Positions 16,228-25,525 of a stretch of DNA of 46,695 bases are shown here, one piece after another. The stretch comes from an uncultured Croceitalea sp. Its GTDB lineage: Bacteria > Bacteroidota > Bacteroidia > Flavobacteriales > Flavobacteriaceae. Where the stretch lies: NCBI GenBank assembly GCA_937959125.1, contig CALGQU010000056.1, positions 1-46,695 of the forward strand. The letters run 5' to 3'. The translations under genes were made by a program, and so were the position numbers. Numbering within the stretch: position 1 is the stretch's first letter; the number at the start of each line of letters is the position of its first letter. The notes below the pieces were generated by a model, which saw only the letters and a list, made by a program, of their open reading frames with translations, searched no databases and had not been told where the DNA came from.

Positions 16228-18417
16228 TTAATTTTTGAAAAACTTGGTGCTTCGCACACCTTTGGAATCCCTTATGGAAAGCAGATAAACACCGGTGGCC
16301 AAGTCACTTACATTCACTTTTTCCGTCATGGCCCCATATTTGATTCTAAAACCGGAAAGTGTCGCAATACTATAGGTAGCGTTGTCGGATAGGTCATTCT
16401 GCACGGTTATACTTTCTGTTGCCGGATTGGGAAATACGGACAAGGAAATAGCTTGTGTGCCATTATCTAGAGTAGCATTGTTAGGTTTGGTTTCCACTCC
16501 GTTAAAGGTAAACGACACTTCCTCAGAAAAATCCGAAGCTAAATTCTCCGTACAAACGGTACGTATACGCAATATATAATCCTTCCCTAGTTCCAAATCG
16601 TTCATGGTAATGTTGTTGTCCCAAGTACGTTGGGTGTTCCAATTTGCATCATCGGATGTTTTCGTTTGCACTTCAAATAGCGTTTCCGATACCGTTCCCC
16701 AGTACCAAGAAACCGAACGCTCTTTGGCCTTGTCCAAGGAAATAGAGGTAGGCGGTGCAAGCGTACAATTGCTTAACCGTATGCCCGTGGCAATAAGCGT
16801 AAAGTTTTGCTGGTCCATGGTCAAACCTCCCTTATGTGTGACCGTAATGGTATACTCCCCAGATGCTTCCAAAACATCGATACGCTCAAAAGGATCAACA
16901 GAATTATCACCATGGGTTGCCGGGGAGCTGGCATTGGCAGCGTTAAGTTTCCATGGATAGTAGGTCTGTCCGTTCTGGGTAATTCTAATATCCAGATCGT
17001 TGACCAAAGCTGCTTGGGTAGCATTGAGTTCCCCGCTATTGATGTTTTCAGAGGCCGGATCTGTCCAGGAAATGGAAACGGACAAAGGTTCTTCACCACT
17101 TGCATACACGGTCATGCTATGGGAAGCATCTTGCACTAGTTTTTCTTCAACTACCAATGAACTATACTCTTGTTGTACCAGTACTTCTGCAGCCTTCCTT
17201 GTATTGATAACCCCCCATCCCATCTTATAATCCGGTCCAGGTTCTTGTACATCATCCGCAGTATGCAATGCCAAGCCTTTTAAGGTTGCGGCTTTCATAT
17301 AAGAACCATATAGTTCTCCATGGTATGCTTGTAAAAGCACCAAAGAGCCCGTAACCCCGGGTGCCGCCATGGAGGTCCCCCTTAAGTTGCCATAGCTTGT
17401 GGTTCCGTTATCAGAGGTGGAATTGACCAATTCACCATCTCCGGCCAGATCAGGCTTTATCCTACCGTCGTCCGTTGGTCCAAAACTACTGTAACTGGTT
17501 ACTTCAGCATATCGTAGATTAGCGTCGGCATCCAAGCGGGTTTCCGCGCCAGCTATGACCAAACCATTTTTGGCCGTTGTAAAACCCAATAATAGGTCAA
17601 ATCCATCTTTTGTTTTTCCGTAGTTAGGTTGGCTATTGTCATAAGAGTTCTGGGCATTTCCAGAGGCGGTCACCATTAAGTAATAAGGAGCGTAGTACAT
17701 AATATTATCCCAATCTTGGGAAATCTTGATGTAGCTGCCAAAATACCAATCCGGTACGCGATCACTCCGTATTCCATAAGAATGATTGGACAATAACAAT
17801 CCGCGGGCGGCGGCTTCTGTAACTTCTATTCTATCCCTAGTCCAGTTATGTGCCAATACCTCAGCTTCATAGGCGACCCCTTGCGCCTCTTCCTTTATCC
17901 CTGATGATGCCAAAACCCCGGCGACCATGGTGGCATGATAGTCTACCTCGGTAGAACTATCTCCTCTAATGATTCGTCCATCAAACTCTTGATGTGTCCC
18001 TAAGGCAATACCAGAATCCCAAACGCCTACTTGCATTCCCTTACCTGTAATACCTAAATCCAACGCTCCTCCACTATATAGGGTATGCGCCCGTGATACC
18101 TCACTTGTGGGTGATGCCAATGTGCTGTAATACAAAGGGGTGCCGTCCGTACCAAAAGCATGCAGGTCCACTAAGGTGCCGTCTAGCTGTTTTGTGGGCA
18201 GGGAACCATAGGCGTTAGAACTTTGTCTTTTTTTGTAAAAGGCCAATTCTTCCTTCTCAAAGTTTTCGATCAATTGGGCAAGCTTGGAGTCTTCTCCTTC
18301 AAAATAGTGATGGATGGGTGTTGTGGTGACTTGACCAATAAGAGGATTTAACGATATGAATAAGTAAAAAAACAGGAACAGTTTGCCTATAAAAGGCATG
18401 GTAGCTTTGTTGTCCAT
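16228..18417 (-). CDS. Secreted S8 (subtilisin-like) protease with T9SS sorting domain
   Basis: This 729-residue protein has an N-terminal signal peptide ending SLNPLIGQ, then a short propeptide-like region and an S8 catalytic domain. The triad is Asp134 (VGVWDSGIA), His161 (YHATMVAGVLAS) and Ser349 (GTSMAAPGVTGS), with the oxyanion Asn254 in ASGNAQNS. A beta-sandwich region and a fibronectin-III-like domain (about 545-640) follow. The last 75 residues, from LSVFPNPATESITV to the end STKFFKN, form a type A sorting signal for type IX secretion. The enzyme is therefore expected to be exported across the outer membrane to the cell surface or medium. Confidence 0.93.
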   Translation of the reverse strand: MDNKATMPFIGKLFLFFYLFISLNPLIGQVTTTPIHHYFEGEDSKLAQLIENFEKEELAFYKKRQSSNAYGSLPTKQLDGTLVDLHAFGTDGTPLYYSTLASPTSEVSRAHTLYSGGALDLGITGKGMQVGVWDSGIALGTHQEFDGRIIRGDSSTEVDYHATMVAGVLASSGIKEEAQGVAYEAEVLAHNWTRDRIEVTEAAARGLLLSNHSYGIRSDRVPDWYFGSYIKISQDWDNIMYYAPYYLMVTASGNAQNSYDNSQPNYGKTKDGFDLLLGFTTAKNGLVIAGAETRLDADANLRYAEVTSYSSFGPTDDGRIKPDLAGDGELVNSTSDNGTTSYGNLRGTSMAAPGVTGSLVLLQAYHGELYGSYMKAATLKGLALHTADDVQEPGPDYKMGWGVINTRKAAEVLVQQEYSSLVVEEKLVQDASHSMTVYASGEEPLSVSISWTDPASENINSGELNATQAALVNDLDIRITQNGQTYYPWKLNAANASSPATHGDNSVDPFERIDVLEASGEYTITVTHKGGLTMDQQNFTLIATGIRLSNCTLAPPTSISLDKAKERSVSWYWGTVSETLFEVQTKTSDDANWNTQRTWDNNITMNDLELGKDYILRIRTVCTENLASDFSEEVSFTFNGVETKPNNATLDNGTQAISLSVFPNPATESITVQNDLSDNATYSIATLSGFRIKYGAMTEKVNVSDLATGVYLLSIRDSKGVRSTKFFKN

Positions 18418-18444
18418 AATTTCGGTTAAGTAAGATTTGGACTA

Positions 18445-18452
18445 CAAATATA
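18445..18452 (-). promoter_or_regulatory. Putative -7 element of the S8 protease gene
   Basis: TATATTTG on the minus strand is an exact TAnnTTTG match, 27 bases upstream of the protease ATG. No clear -33 element is seen at the usual spacing. Confidence 0.4.
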
Positions 18453-18568
18453 TTTTAATCTTCAATAAGTATCGTTGAAAAGCACTTTATTTTCGATGAA
18501 ATACCGCTACTGGATTGTAAAGCTGTTGTGAACTGAAAATATTTTGTGGTGTAGGTATTTTCTTTCTT

Positions 18569-19522
18569 TTATGATTTTAGTTCTAAAACCGCATACACGG
18601 GAAAATGGTCACTATATCCGCCTATGTATTTTCTTCCGGCATACGTTCGGTAGGGATTACCTTTATACTTTCCTTTCCATTCCTTCAAAAACCGAGGGGC
18701 GAAAATAGCGGCTTTATCAAAACTGTGGGTTCCCTTTTCCACATTCAAAAAACTATGGGACAGCAATACTTGATCAAACAAACTCCATTCCCCTTTGTAA
18801 TTCGCACTCCCTCCTAAGGGCGAAAGCAACTTTTCCATAGGGTTTATGAACAACCGGGATTCCATAAGGTGTTTTATACTGGCGGATTGCGGATTATCAT
18901 TAAAATCACCCATTACAATAATATGGGGCTCTTTATCCTCTTTTTTTAACAATTCTATTTTTTGAAGTACCGTAGCAGCGGCAGCAACCCGCTTATATTC
19001 CGTTTCTTTGGAGCCATCCCTTCTTGATGGCCAATGGTTGACAAAAAGATGGATTTTCTCCCCGTTCAATTTTCCGGATACATATAAAATATCCCTTGTA
19101 AAATCCCTTTCCCCATTAGTGTTTTCTACCAACAAAGGAAGGGTTTCCCCTTTGAGTACTTCAAAAAAATCAGCATTGTAAATAAGACCTGTATCGATAC
19201 CCCGTTCATCAGGGGACTCAAAATGCACATAGTCATAATTGACGTCCTTTAATTTTTTTGAGGCCAATAACGCTTCTAAAACTTTGGCATTTTCTATTTC
19301 GGCTACACCTAATAATACAGGAGGGGCGTCTGTCTCTTCTTCCCCAATCTCGCTAATGGCTTTGGCCAGTTTCTTCGTTTTCCACGCAAAGCGTTTGTCA
19401 TCCCATTTTTTAAACCCTTTGGGCGTAAAGTCATCATCAAGTTTATGTGGGTCGTTTCTAGTATCAAAATAGTTTTCTAAATTATAAAATGCTACGGTAA
19501 AACGTTTTCTGTCCTCTGCCAT
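18569..19522 (-). CDS. Endonuclease/exonuclease/phosphatase-family hydrolase
   Basis: This 317-residue protein spans one EEP domain (DNase I/Mg-dependent phosphodiesterase fold). Key motifs are FYNLENYFD near the N-terminus, the metal Glu in GVAEIENAKVLE, VNHWPSRRDGS, IVMGDFNDNPQS and the final GGYSDHFPVYAVL. I see no signal peptide at the chosen start, although many flavobacterial relatives are exported. Substrates in the family range from nucleic acids to phospholipids and cannot be assigned here. It lies 27 bases upstream of nothing on its own strand except the TMEM175-like gene, with which it may form an operon. Confidence 0.92.
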   Translation of the reverse strand: MAEDRKRFTVAFYNLENYFDTRNDPHKLDDDFTPKGFKKWDDKRFAWKTKKLAKAISEIGEEETDAPPVLLGVAEIENAKVLEALLASKKLKDVNYDYVHFESPDERGIDTGLIYNADFFEVLKGETLPLLVENTNGERDFTRDILYVSGKLNGEKIHLFVNHWPSRRDGSKETEYKRVAAAATVLQKIELLKKEDKEPHIIVMGDFNDNPQSASIKHLMESRLFINPMEKLLSPLGGSANYKGEWSLFDQVLLSHSFLNVEKGTHSFDKAAIFAPRFLKEWKGKYKGNPYRTYAGRKYIGGYSDHFPVYAVLELKS

Positions 19523-19549
19523 AATGGGATACGGTATTTGATGCTATGG

Positions 19550-20317
19550 TTATACTAAGGTCTTGGTCATTCTTTTGCGCCTAAACTTTCTATGTAAGGG
19601 CAGTATAATACCGACAAGAATATACACCATGCCGGCAACTGCTGCGCTGCCACCACCAAATATAAGTACGATTCCCATGGATAGGGTACATATGCCTACC
19701 AAAATACCGTAAGCCTGGATAAATGTCCTAGTGATGTACCGCTCTTCTTCAGATAGTCTTAAATAAGAACTCTTTCTATAGGCATTGACATGCATTAATA
19801 ATAACAATAGGTACATTAAGAAAAGGCCCAGTCCAAAACGTAGCATGATATCTACCCATTGTCCACTATCAAGCGCCGCATTATTAATACTGTCTACAAC
19901 CTTCAAAAGTGCTTCGGACCTATCCCCCATGGCTATTTTAACCTGTGCATAAATCCTTGTCCCCAAAAAAGAAAACAAATACTTTAAAGGGTATATGTAG
20001 AACAGCAGTACGAACAGAAACAGAAAGTTTAGAATTTTGGTGGTCTTATCTTGCAATCCAAAGTGAAGGAAAAAACTATTGTGGTTGTCCCAAAGCCCCA
20101 ACAAGAGCATAATACAGAAGATAAATCCCAGAAAACTATACATGGATGCCTGTAACTCCATATAGGTGGTAGGCACTTGGGACGCTATGACCAATAGCGT
20201 AATGGCAAAGCCAAAAATAGCATCGGTCAAATTTTCAAGTCTGGAACCGGCCATGCCTCGGTAACGAAAACCTTCTGCTGAGGTGTCGTTTTTTGGGATA
20301 AAAAACTTTTTTGCCAT
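19550..20317 (-). CDS. TMEM175-like (DUF1211) potassium channel-type membrane protein
   Basis: This 255-residue membrane protein has about six hydrophobic segments. The first carries the family signature in the form RLENLTDAIFGFAITLLV (about residues 26-43). In known TMEM175 channels this helix lines the pore and has the conserved Arg-x3-x-x-Asp pattern. Bacterial members work as tetramers and are K+-permeable. The C-terminal end is basic (RKFRRKRMTKTLV). The gene is divergent from hflX with 80 bases between starts and lies 27 bases upstream of the EEP hydrolase gene. Ion selectivity cannot be judged from this sequence alone. Confidence 0.85.
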   Translation of the reverse strand: MAKKFFIPKNDTSAEGFRYRGMAGSRLENLTDAIFGFAITLLVIASQVPTTYMELQASMYSFLGFIFCIMLLLGLWDNHNSFFLHFGLQDKTTKILNFLFLFVLLFYIYPLKYLFSFLGTRIYAQVKIAMGDRSEALLKVVDSINNAALDSGQWVDIMLRFGLGLFLMYLLLLLMHVNAYRKSSYLRLSEEERYITRTFIQAYGILVGICTLSMGIVLIFGGGSAAVAGMVYILVGIILPLHRKFRRKRMTKTLV

Positions 20318-20373
20318 TGGTGATTGCGTTAATGGTACAAGGAAAAATACAAAAACTCCTAGTAAACAATGTG

Positions 20374-20381
20374 TATTTTTG
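20374..20381 (+). promoter_or_regulatory. Putative -7 element of hflX
   Basis: TATTTTTG, an exact TAnnTTTG match, lies 16 bases before the ATG chosen for hflX. This supports the 20398 start, because the open frame upstream would include the promoter. Confidence 0.4.
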
Positions 20382-20397
20382 CCTTTTAAACGAAGCT

Positions 20398-21609
20398 ATG
20401 CTAGAGAAAAAGACGTTTGAATACGAAAAAGCCATCTTAGTGGGGGTCATTAACTCCAAACAGAATGAAGAGCGCGTTACGGAATATTTGGACGAACTGG
20501 AATTTCTAACCTATACCGCCGGCGGTAAAGTGACCAAACGTTTTGTACAACGTGTAGAGACCCCAAATCCAAAAACCTACATTGGTAGCGGTAAGATGGA
20601 AGAAGTACATGGCTATGTCAAAGAGCACGATATTGGCTCCGTTATTTTTGATGATGAGTTAAGTCCCGCACAACAGAACAATATTGAAAAACTCTTAAAG
20701 TGTAAGATTCTTGACCGTACCAGTTTAATCTTGGACATTTTTGCCCAACGTGCACAAACCAGTTATGCCAGAACACAGGTAGAATTGGCACAATATGAAT
20801 ACCTACTCCCACGATTGACCGGACTATGGACCCACTTGGAAAGGCAACGTGGTGGTATTGGAATGCGTGGTCCTGGGGAAACGGAAATTGAGACGGACCG
20901 GAGGATCGTAAGGGACCGTATTGCCTTGTTAAAAAAGAAATTGCTCAAAATTGACAGACAAATGGAAACCCAACGTGGTAACCGTGGGGCCCTAGTACGT
21001 GTAGCCCTTGTTGGTTATACCAATGTTGGCAAATCTACTTTAATGAATGTCATAAGCAAGAGCAAGGTCTTTGCGGAGAACAAACTCTTTGCTACTTTGG
21101 ACACAACGGTACGAAAGGTGGTCCTGGGCAACCTTCCCTTTCTTTTAAGCGACACCGTTGGGTTTATACGAAAGTTGCCCACACAGCTTGTAGAAAGTTT
21201 TAAAAGTACCTTGGACGAGGTTAGGGAAGCAGATTTACTGCTCCATGTAGTAGATATTTCCCATCCCAATTTTGAAGAACATATAGCATCCGTACACCAG
21301 ATTTTGGATGAAATTAAAAGTGCCGACAAAAAAACCATTATGGTCTTCAATAAAATTGACCAATACCAGCCTGAGGTCATTGAGGAAGACGATTTGATAA
21401 CGGAACGAACCAAAGCCCATTTTTCCCTAGAGGAGTGGAAACGCACTTGGTACGCCAAAGTGGGCGACCGCGCCCTTTTTATATCCGCGTTGAACAATGA
21501 AAACTTGGATGATTTTAGAAAACGCGTGTATGATGAAGTCCGCGATATCCATGTCACACGATTTCCCTACAACAACTTCCTATATCCAGAACATTTGGAC
21601 GAGTATTAG
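20398..21609 (+). CDS. hflX: GTPase HflX
   Basis: HflX is a ribosome-associated GTPase that splits or rescues stalled 70S ribosomes under stress. From the ATG at 20398 the protein has 403 residues; the longer frame to 20311 overlaps the divergent gene's start and the promoter. The N-terminal HflX domain contains RVETPNPKTYIGSGK and VIFDDELSPAQQ. The G domain has G1 GYTNVGKST (about 206-214), G3 SDTVGFIRKLP and G4 NKID. The conserved GMRGPGETEIETDRR lies between the domains. The gene stands alone. Confidence 0.96.
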   Translation: MLEKKTFEYEKAILVGVINSKQNEERVTEYLDELEFLTYTAGGKVTKRFVQRVETPNPKTYIGSGKMEEVHGYVKEHDIGSVIFDDELSPAQQNNIEKLLKCKILDRTSLILDIFAQRAQTSYARTQVELAQYEYLLPRLTGLWTHLERQRGGIGMRGPGETEIETDRRIVRDRIALLKKKLLKIDRQMETQRGNRGALVRVALVGYTNVGKSTLMNVISKSKVFAENKLFATLDTTVRKVVLGNLPFLLSDTVGFIRKLPTQLVESFKSTLDEVREADLLLHVVDISHPNFEEHIASVHQILDEIKSADKKTIMVFNKIDQYQPEVIEEDDLITERTKAHFSLEEWKRTWYAKVGDRALFISALNNENLDDFRKRVYDEVRDIHVTRFPYNNFLYPEHLDEY

Positions 21610-21836
21610 TTTTTCTGACAGAAAAAAACAAAAAAGGGGATTCCACAAAAAAAGGGGGATTGACATCAAAAAATAGTTTTCCAACAGGACTGCCCTTAAA
21701 TTCGTTGCAGTTATTAGTTTTCCCCAAGACTAGTAATACAGACCATCCGAACTAAATGGACTAAGTAACCTACCAGAAAAAAGCCCCGAGCTATCATTGC
21801 TCGGGGCTTTTTCATTTAAAAATTATCTTCTTGTCC
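21610..21836. other. Intergenic region between convergent hflX and DUF3078 genes
   Basis: This stretch holds a strong terminator at its right end (21777-21812). A purine-rich segment after hflX (21625-21660) includes two near-identical AAAAAAGGGG-type runs. I see no gene. Confidence 0.5.
21777..21812. terminator. Bidirectional intrinsic terminator
   Basis: A perfect 9-base GC-rich stem (GCCCCGAGC at 21783-21791, GCTCGGGGC at 21799-21807) with a 7-base loop is flanked by an A-run on the left and a T-run on the right. It can therefore terminate both hflX and the leftward SUF-associated transcript. Confidence 0.92.
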
Positions 21837-22769
21837 TTAGAAAGCGTAGCTCAAGCCCAAGGTCCAATACGATTGTACTTCGTTATCCAAGTTTTCAAAC
21901 GTAGCATTTGGATCGGGCGTCGCTGCTAAATTTCTTACGAAATTAAGGGTCTCCTGTCTGTTGTTTCTTAAACCAAAATCAAAACCTACCCCAATTTTTT
22001 TCCAAAGGGTATATGCAAAAGAGTTGGTCCATGTCCAGTTACTTAAATCACTACTTTCATAGCTTTGAAAGGCAGAAAGGTTGGTTTTAAAAGACACAGC
22101 ACCAATTTGTCTTGTATAGTCCGCAACGATTTTTGCCCCTAAGGAAGAATTGAAAATAGTATTGTCATTCGCAAAAACAAAGTTGTAGTTCAAGGGGTGT
22201 ACCACAACCACCAAATTTGGGATCGGTGTCCAAGTTGCACCAACACCAAAATCCAAATATCCAGGATCGTTAAAGTTGCTGAGTATGGTTGTGCGATACT
22301 CCGCCAAACCTGAGATGGCCAATTTTTCACTTAATTTTTGACCGTATAGGGAAGATAGGTTAAAAACGTCCGTAGCCTGTCTAAACCCGTCCTCATCATT
22401 AGGGTCATCTTGGTTATCCAATTTTACCCAATTTAAGTTGGTGTTCAAGGAGTTTCTCCAAAAGAACTTTTCTTGCTGTAGGTTGGCAAAAGCGTTTACC
22501 GTAAAACCAATGTTTCCAGAGGAGTTATTGGGAATGCCTTGGGCAAACCAATTGTTGAATTCAGAAATACTTCCTCCAATAGTCCCAAAAGCTCCAACTT
22601 TCCATCCCGGTAGGGCATCAATTTGTGCTTGAATGGCATCTGCCCTTCCTTGTATAGCCCCAATGGAGTCTTTTTTGTTGGCCAAATCCACTTTCAGCTC
22701 CTCTTCGGTCTGCGCGGTCATTGTAAAAGCACCTACCAAAAAAGCGCCCATTAAAATTACTTTTCTCAT
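21837..22769 (-). CDS. DUF3078 outer-membrane barrel-like protein
   Basis: This 310-residue protein has a signal peptide ending FTMTAQ. A short helical, coiled-coil-like stretch follows (about 25-52), then a chain of alternating aromatic/hydrophobic strands typical of an outer-membrane beta-barrel, ending with the aromatic residue in LGLSYAF. Motifs such as GGSISEFNNWFAQG and the strand pair around WRNSLNTNLNWVK fit DUF3078. Function is unknown. In Flavobacteriaceae it commonly follows the SUF genes, as here. It has its own TACTTTTG element 30 bases upstream and the strong terminator just after it. Confidence 0.85.
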   Translation of the reverse strand: MRKVILMGAFLVGAFTMTAQTEEELKVDLANKKDSIGAIQGRADAIQAQIDALPGWKVGAFGTIGGSISEFNNWFAQGIPNNSSGNIGFTVNAFANLQQEKFFWRNSLNTNLNWVKLDNQDDPNDEDGFRQATDVFNLSSLYGQKLSEKLAISGLAEYRTTILSNFNDPGYLDFGVGATWTPIPNLVVVVHPLNYNFVFANDNTIFNSSLGAKIVADYTRQIGAVSFKTNLSAFQSYESSDLSNWTWTNSFAYTLWKKIGVGFDFGLRNNRQETLNFVRNLAATPDPNATFENLDNEVQSYWTLGLSYAF

Positions 22770-22798
22770 GATGTATAATGTTTACCTTATTTGAAACG

Positions 22799-22806
22799 CA
22801 AAAGTA
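22799..22806 (-). promoter_or_regulatory. Putative -7 element of the DUF3078 gene
   Basis: TACTTTTG on the minus strand is an exact TAnnTTTG match about 30 bases before the start codon. The gene may therefore be transcribed separately from the SUF genes upstream. Confidence 0.35.
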
Positions 22807-22836
22807 TGAATTGTCACATTCTAGGGAAAAGAAAAG

Positions 22837-23340
22837 TCACTTTCTCTTAAATAAGGGAACCGAAGAGCAGGCTTCTCCGTACATAACACTTTTTGCGACC
22901 GCCTGAATTTTCGTAGTTGCCAGAATATAAGCGTTCTGCGGGACAGGTTTGTTGGAGCACCCTTTAATAATGACCGGTTTACCCTCAAAGACGGATACAT
23001 CCAAATTTTCCAAAGCAGATTGGTATAGTGCCGTTTCCAAGTCTTCTAACGAGCCAACGACCACTTTTTTTGCGAAAGGACCAAGCTTGGCCGTAACCAG
23101 CATATAAGCCCATCCTGGTATGATAGCATTAGAAGAACACCCAAGGGACACATAGCTGTCTTGATACTGCTGCCAATCCTGGTCCTCTAAAAATGCGCGA
23201 AACTCTTTTTCCTTAAGGATGATTTCTTCATAAAGCCAATCTTTGATATCCAATACGATGCGTTTCCCCTCAGGATATAAATCCTCCAAATCAAAAGTAA
23301 TCAGTTTGCTCTGGGATACTCTATTTACTATTTCGGACAT
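22837..23340 (-). CDS. DUF2480-family protein
   Basis: This encodes a 167-residue soluble protein that I recognise as DUF2480, a Bacteroidota family found next to SUF genes. Several cysteines stand in conserved-looking places: YVSLGCSSNAIIPGWAYM, VIIKGCSNKPVPQNAY and YGEACSSVPLFKRK. Their distribution beside an Fe-S assembly operon hints at metal or cluster handling, but that is inference. It lies 82 bases after the DUF59 gene on the same strand. Confidence 0.85.
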   Translation of the reverse strand: MSEIVNRVSQSKLITFDLEDLYPEGKRIVLDIKDWLYEEIILKEKEFRAFLEDQDWQQYQDSYVSLGCSSNAIIPGWAYMLVTAKLGPFAKKVVVGSLEDLETALYQSALENLDVSVFEGKPVIIKGCSNKPVPQNAYILATTKIQAVAKSVMYGEACSSVPLFKRK

Positions 23341-23422
23341 TGGATTAAATTATAGGTTTTATTTGATACCTGCCTGATGAAGCTTTGGTCGGAATTTGCA
23401 ATCCGCATCTTAGCATCGCGCC

Positions 23423-23752
23423 TTAAAGCAATCCAAGTTCCAATTTTGCTTCCTCACTCATCAGTTCCTGCGTCCACGGGGGATCAAAGGTGATTTCTAC
23501 TTCGGCATCTTTAATGGCATCCAAGGATTTTACTTTTTCCTCTACTTCAACGGGCAAGGTTTCCGCTACGGGGCAGTTGGGGGAGGTAAGGGTCATTAAT
23601 ATTTTTACCTCATTATCTTCATTGACGAGTACGTCATAAATCAGTCCCAATTCATAGATATCAACGGGAATTTCTGGATCGTAAATGGTTTTTAAAACGG
23701 TTACTATTTTTTCTCCCAGTTCTGCCGTGTCTATGGTAGTCTCCTCACTCAT
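23423..23752 (-). CDS. SUF-associated DUF59/MIP18-family protein (SufT-like)
   Basis: This 109-residue protein spans one DUF59 (MIP18) domain: TIYDPEIPVDIYELGLIYDV, then LMTLTSPNCPVAETLP with the conserved cysteine, then FDPPWTQELMSEEAKLELGL. Family members (SufT in bacteria, CIA2 in eukaryotes) help mature Fe-S proteins. It is 40 bases downstream of sufE on the same strand, which fits an auxiliary role in cluster assembly or transfer. Confidence 0.92.
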   Translation of the reverse strand: MSEETTIDTAELGEKIVTVLKTIYDPEIPVDIYELGLIYDVLVNEDNEVKILMTLTSPNCPVAETLPVEVEEKVKSLDAIKDAEVEITFDPPWTQELMSEEAKLELGLL

Positions 23753-23792
23753 ATCTTCTTTCTTTATTGCTGTTTACAACAGCTGTTTTATT

Positions 23793-24215
23793 TTATCCCA
23801 ACTGCGTTTGATAGGCAACGGCATATAGTTTTAGCTGTTTGATCATGCTCACCAATCCGTTGGCCCTAGTTGGGGACAAATGTTCCTTTAATCCAATTTC
23901 GTCAATAAAGTGCGTATCCGCATCAATGATATCCTGTGGTTTTTGATTGCTGAACGCCCGTATTAAAATGGCAATGATCCCTTTGGTAATAATGGCGTCA
24001 CTGTCCGCAGTGAACACCAATTTGTCGGCTTCCAGTTCTGCATGCACCCATACCTTACTTTGGCATCCTTTGATGATGTTGTCATCAGTTTTGTATTTGT
24101 CCACGATCAATGGAAGGGACTTGCCCAAATCTATCATGTATTCATAACGCTGCATCCAGTCGTCGAACATGCTGAACTCGTCAATAATCTCTTCTTGGAT
24201 CGCTTTTATGGACAT
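23793..24215 (-). CDS. sufE: Cysteine desulfuration protein SufE
   Basis: SufE accepts persulfide sulfur from SufS and passes it to the SufBCD scaffold. The 140-residue protein has the usual size. The acceptor cysteine is Cys51 in IIKGCQSKVWV, the same position as in the Escherichia coli protein as I remember it. The later FSNQKPQDIIDAD and GLKEHLSPTRANGL are typical. It follows sufS by 70 bases on the same strand. Confidence 0.96.
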   Translation of the reverse strand: MSIKAIQEEIIDEFSMFDDWMQRYEYMIDLGKSLPLIVDKYKTDDNIIKGCQSKVWVHAELEADKLVFTADSDAIITKGIIAILIRAFSNQKPQDIIDADTHFIDEIGLKEHLSPTRANGLVSMIKQLKLYAVAYQTQLG

Positions 24216-24285
24216 CTAAAAATTTTATGCAAAAATACGACTAGGAGGCTTGTAAATCAAAAGATTGGCAAAATGTTAATTCATG

Positions 24286-25500
24286 CTAAAGCAACATGGA
24301 TTTTGCGCGTTTGACCCCCGCCACCAATGTATCTACTTCTTCTTTTGTATTGTAAAAACAAAAGCTGGCCCTTACCGTTCCTGGAATTTTATAGAAATCC
24401 ATAATAGGCTGGGCGCAATGGTGGCCCGTGCGGACGGCAATCCCTAATTTGTCTAAAATAGTACCTATATCGTACGGATGTATTTGTTCAACATTAAAAG
24501 AAATCACCGATGTTTTCTCTTTTGCCGTGCCGTAAATTTTTAACCCTTCAATACTTAAAAGCTGTTCCGTAGCATATGTCAAAAGCTCTTGTTCATACGC
24601 CGCAATGGCATCAAAACCAATATGGTTCATATAATCCAAAGCTGCACCAAAAGCAATACCGCCACAAATGTTTGGGGTGCCCGCCTCAAATTTGTGGGGA
24701 AGATCTGCATAGGTGGTTTTTTCAAAAGTCACTTCGGCAATCATCTCACCACCACCTTGATAGGGTGGTAATCTTTTAAGCCATTCCTCTTTACCATATA
24801 GCATTCCTGCACCTGTGGGCCCGCAAACCTTATGGGCGGAGATGGTATAAAAATCCACATCCAACGCTTGAACATCAGCTATGATATGCGGGGCGGCTTG
24901 GGCACCATCGATCAATACCGCTGCACCTACCTTGTGCGCCGCGCCAATAATTTCTTCTATGGGGTTTACCGTACCCAGGGCATTGGAAACGTGGTTGCAA
25001 AACACCAATTTGGTTTTTGGGGAAAGCAGTTCATGATAGGTCTTCATGACCAATTCCCCTTCTTGGTTCATGGGAATTACTTTTAAGGTTGCCCCCGTAC
25101 GTTCACAGAGCATTTGCCAAGGCACAATATTGGAATGGTGCTCCATGGCGGAAACGAGTATCTCATCCTCTTTTTTTATTAGCGATGAGAACCCATTGGC
25201 TACTAAGTTAATGCTATGCGTTGTCCCCGAGGTGAAAATGACCTCATGCGGTTTTGCTGCATTGATGTGCCTTTGGATAATGGCCCTAGCTTCTTCGTAT
25301 TTGTCCGTAGCCTCTTGGGAGAGCGCGTGCACACCCCTATGGATATTGGCGTTGTAATTGTGGTAGTAATCCGTAATGACATCAATGACCTGTTGCGGCG
25401 TTTGGGATGTTGCCGCATTGTCCAAATACACCAAGGGTTTTCCATTGACCTCTCTTTTAAGGATGGGAAAGTCGTTACGAATGTTGGTTACCTTAAGCAT
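24286..25500 (-). CDS. sufS: Cysteine desulfurase SufS
   Basis: SufS is a PLP enzyme that takes sulfur from L-cysteine to form a persulfide for Fe-S cluster assembly. The 404-residue protein is a type II desulfurase. The PLP lysine is Lys224 in ISAHKVCGPTGAG, and the catalytic cysteine is Cys362 in RTGHHCAQPIMD, with the short loop of group II enzymes. VYLDNAATSQTP and ILVSAMEHHSN are also typical. It is separated from sufD by about 3.4 kb holding a gene on the opposite strand and an outer-membrane protein gene. It has its own promoter-like element at 25518-25525. Confidence 0.97.
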   Translation of the reverse strand: MLKVTNIRNDFPILKREVNGKPLVYLDNAATSQTPQQVIDVITDYYHNYNANIHRGVHALSQEATDKYEEARAIIQRHINAAKPHEVIFTSGTTHSINLVANGFSSLIKKEDEILVSAMEHHSNIVPWQMLCERTGATLKVIPMNQEGELVMKTYHELLSPKTKLVFCNHVSNALGTVNPIEEIIGAAHKVGAAVLIDGAQAAPHIIADVQALDVDFYTISAHKVCGPTGAGMLYGKEEWLKRLPPYQGGGEMIAEVTFEKTTYADLPHKFEAGTPNICGGIAFGAALDYMNHIGFDAIAAYEQELLTYATEQLLSIEGLKIYGTAKEKTSVISFNVEQIHPYDIGTILDKLGIAVRTGHHCAQPIMDFYKIPGTVRASFCFYNTKEEVDTLVAGVKRAKSMLL

Positions 25501-25517
25501 AACTTAATTCTAAGTTG

Positions 25518-25525
25518 CAAAGATA
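25518..25525 (-). promoter_or_regulatory. Putative -7 element of the sufS block
   Basis: TATCTTTG on the minus strand is an exact TAnnTTTG match, 17 bases before the sufS ATG. It would let sufS-sufE-DUF59-DUF2480 be transcribed independently of the sufB block. No clear TTTG -33 element is seen. Confidence 0.45.

Noticed and set aside
21015-21557. A 180-codon minus-strand open frame inside hflX
   Set aside because: It lies fully antisense to the conserved G domain of HflX and is rich in Ser and Lys without any motif.
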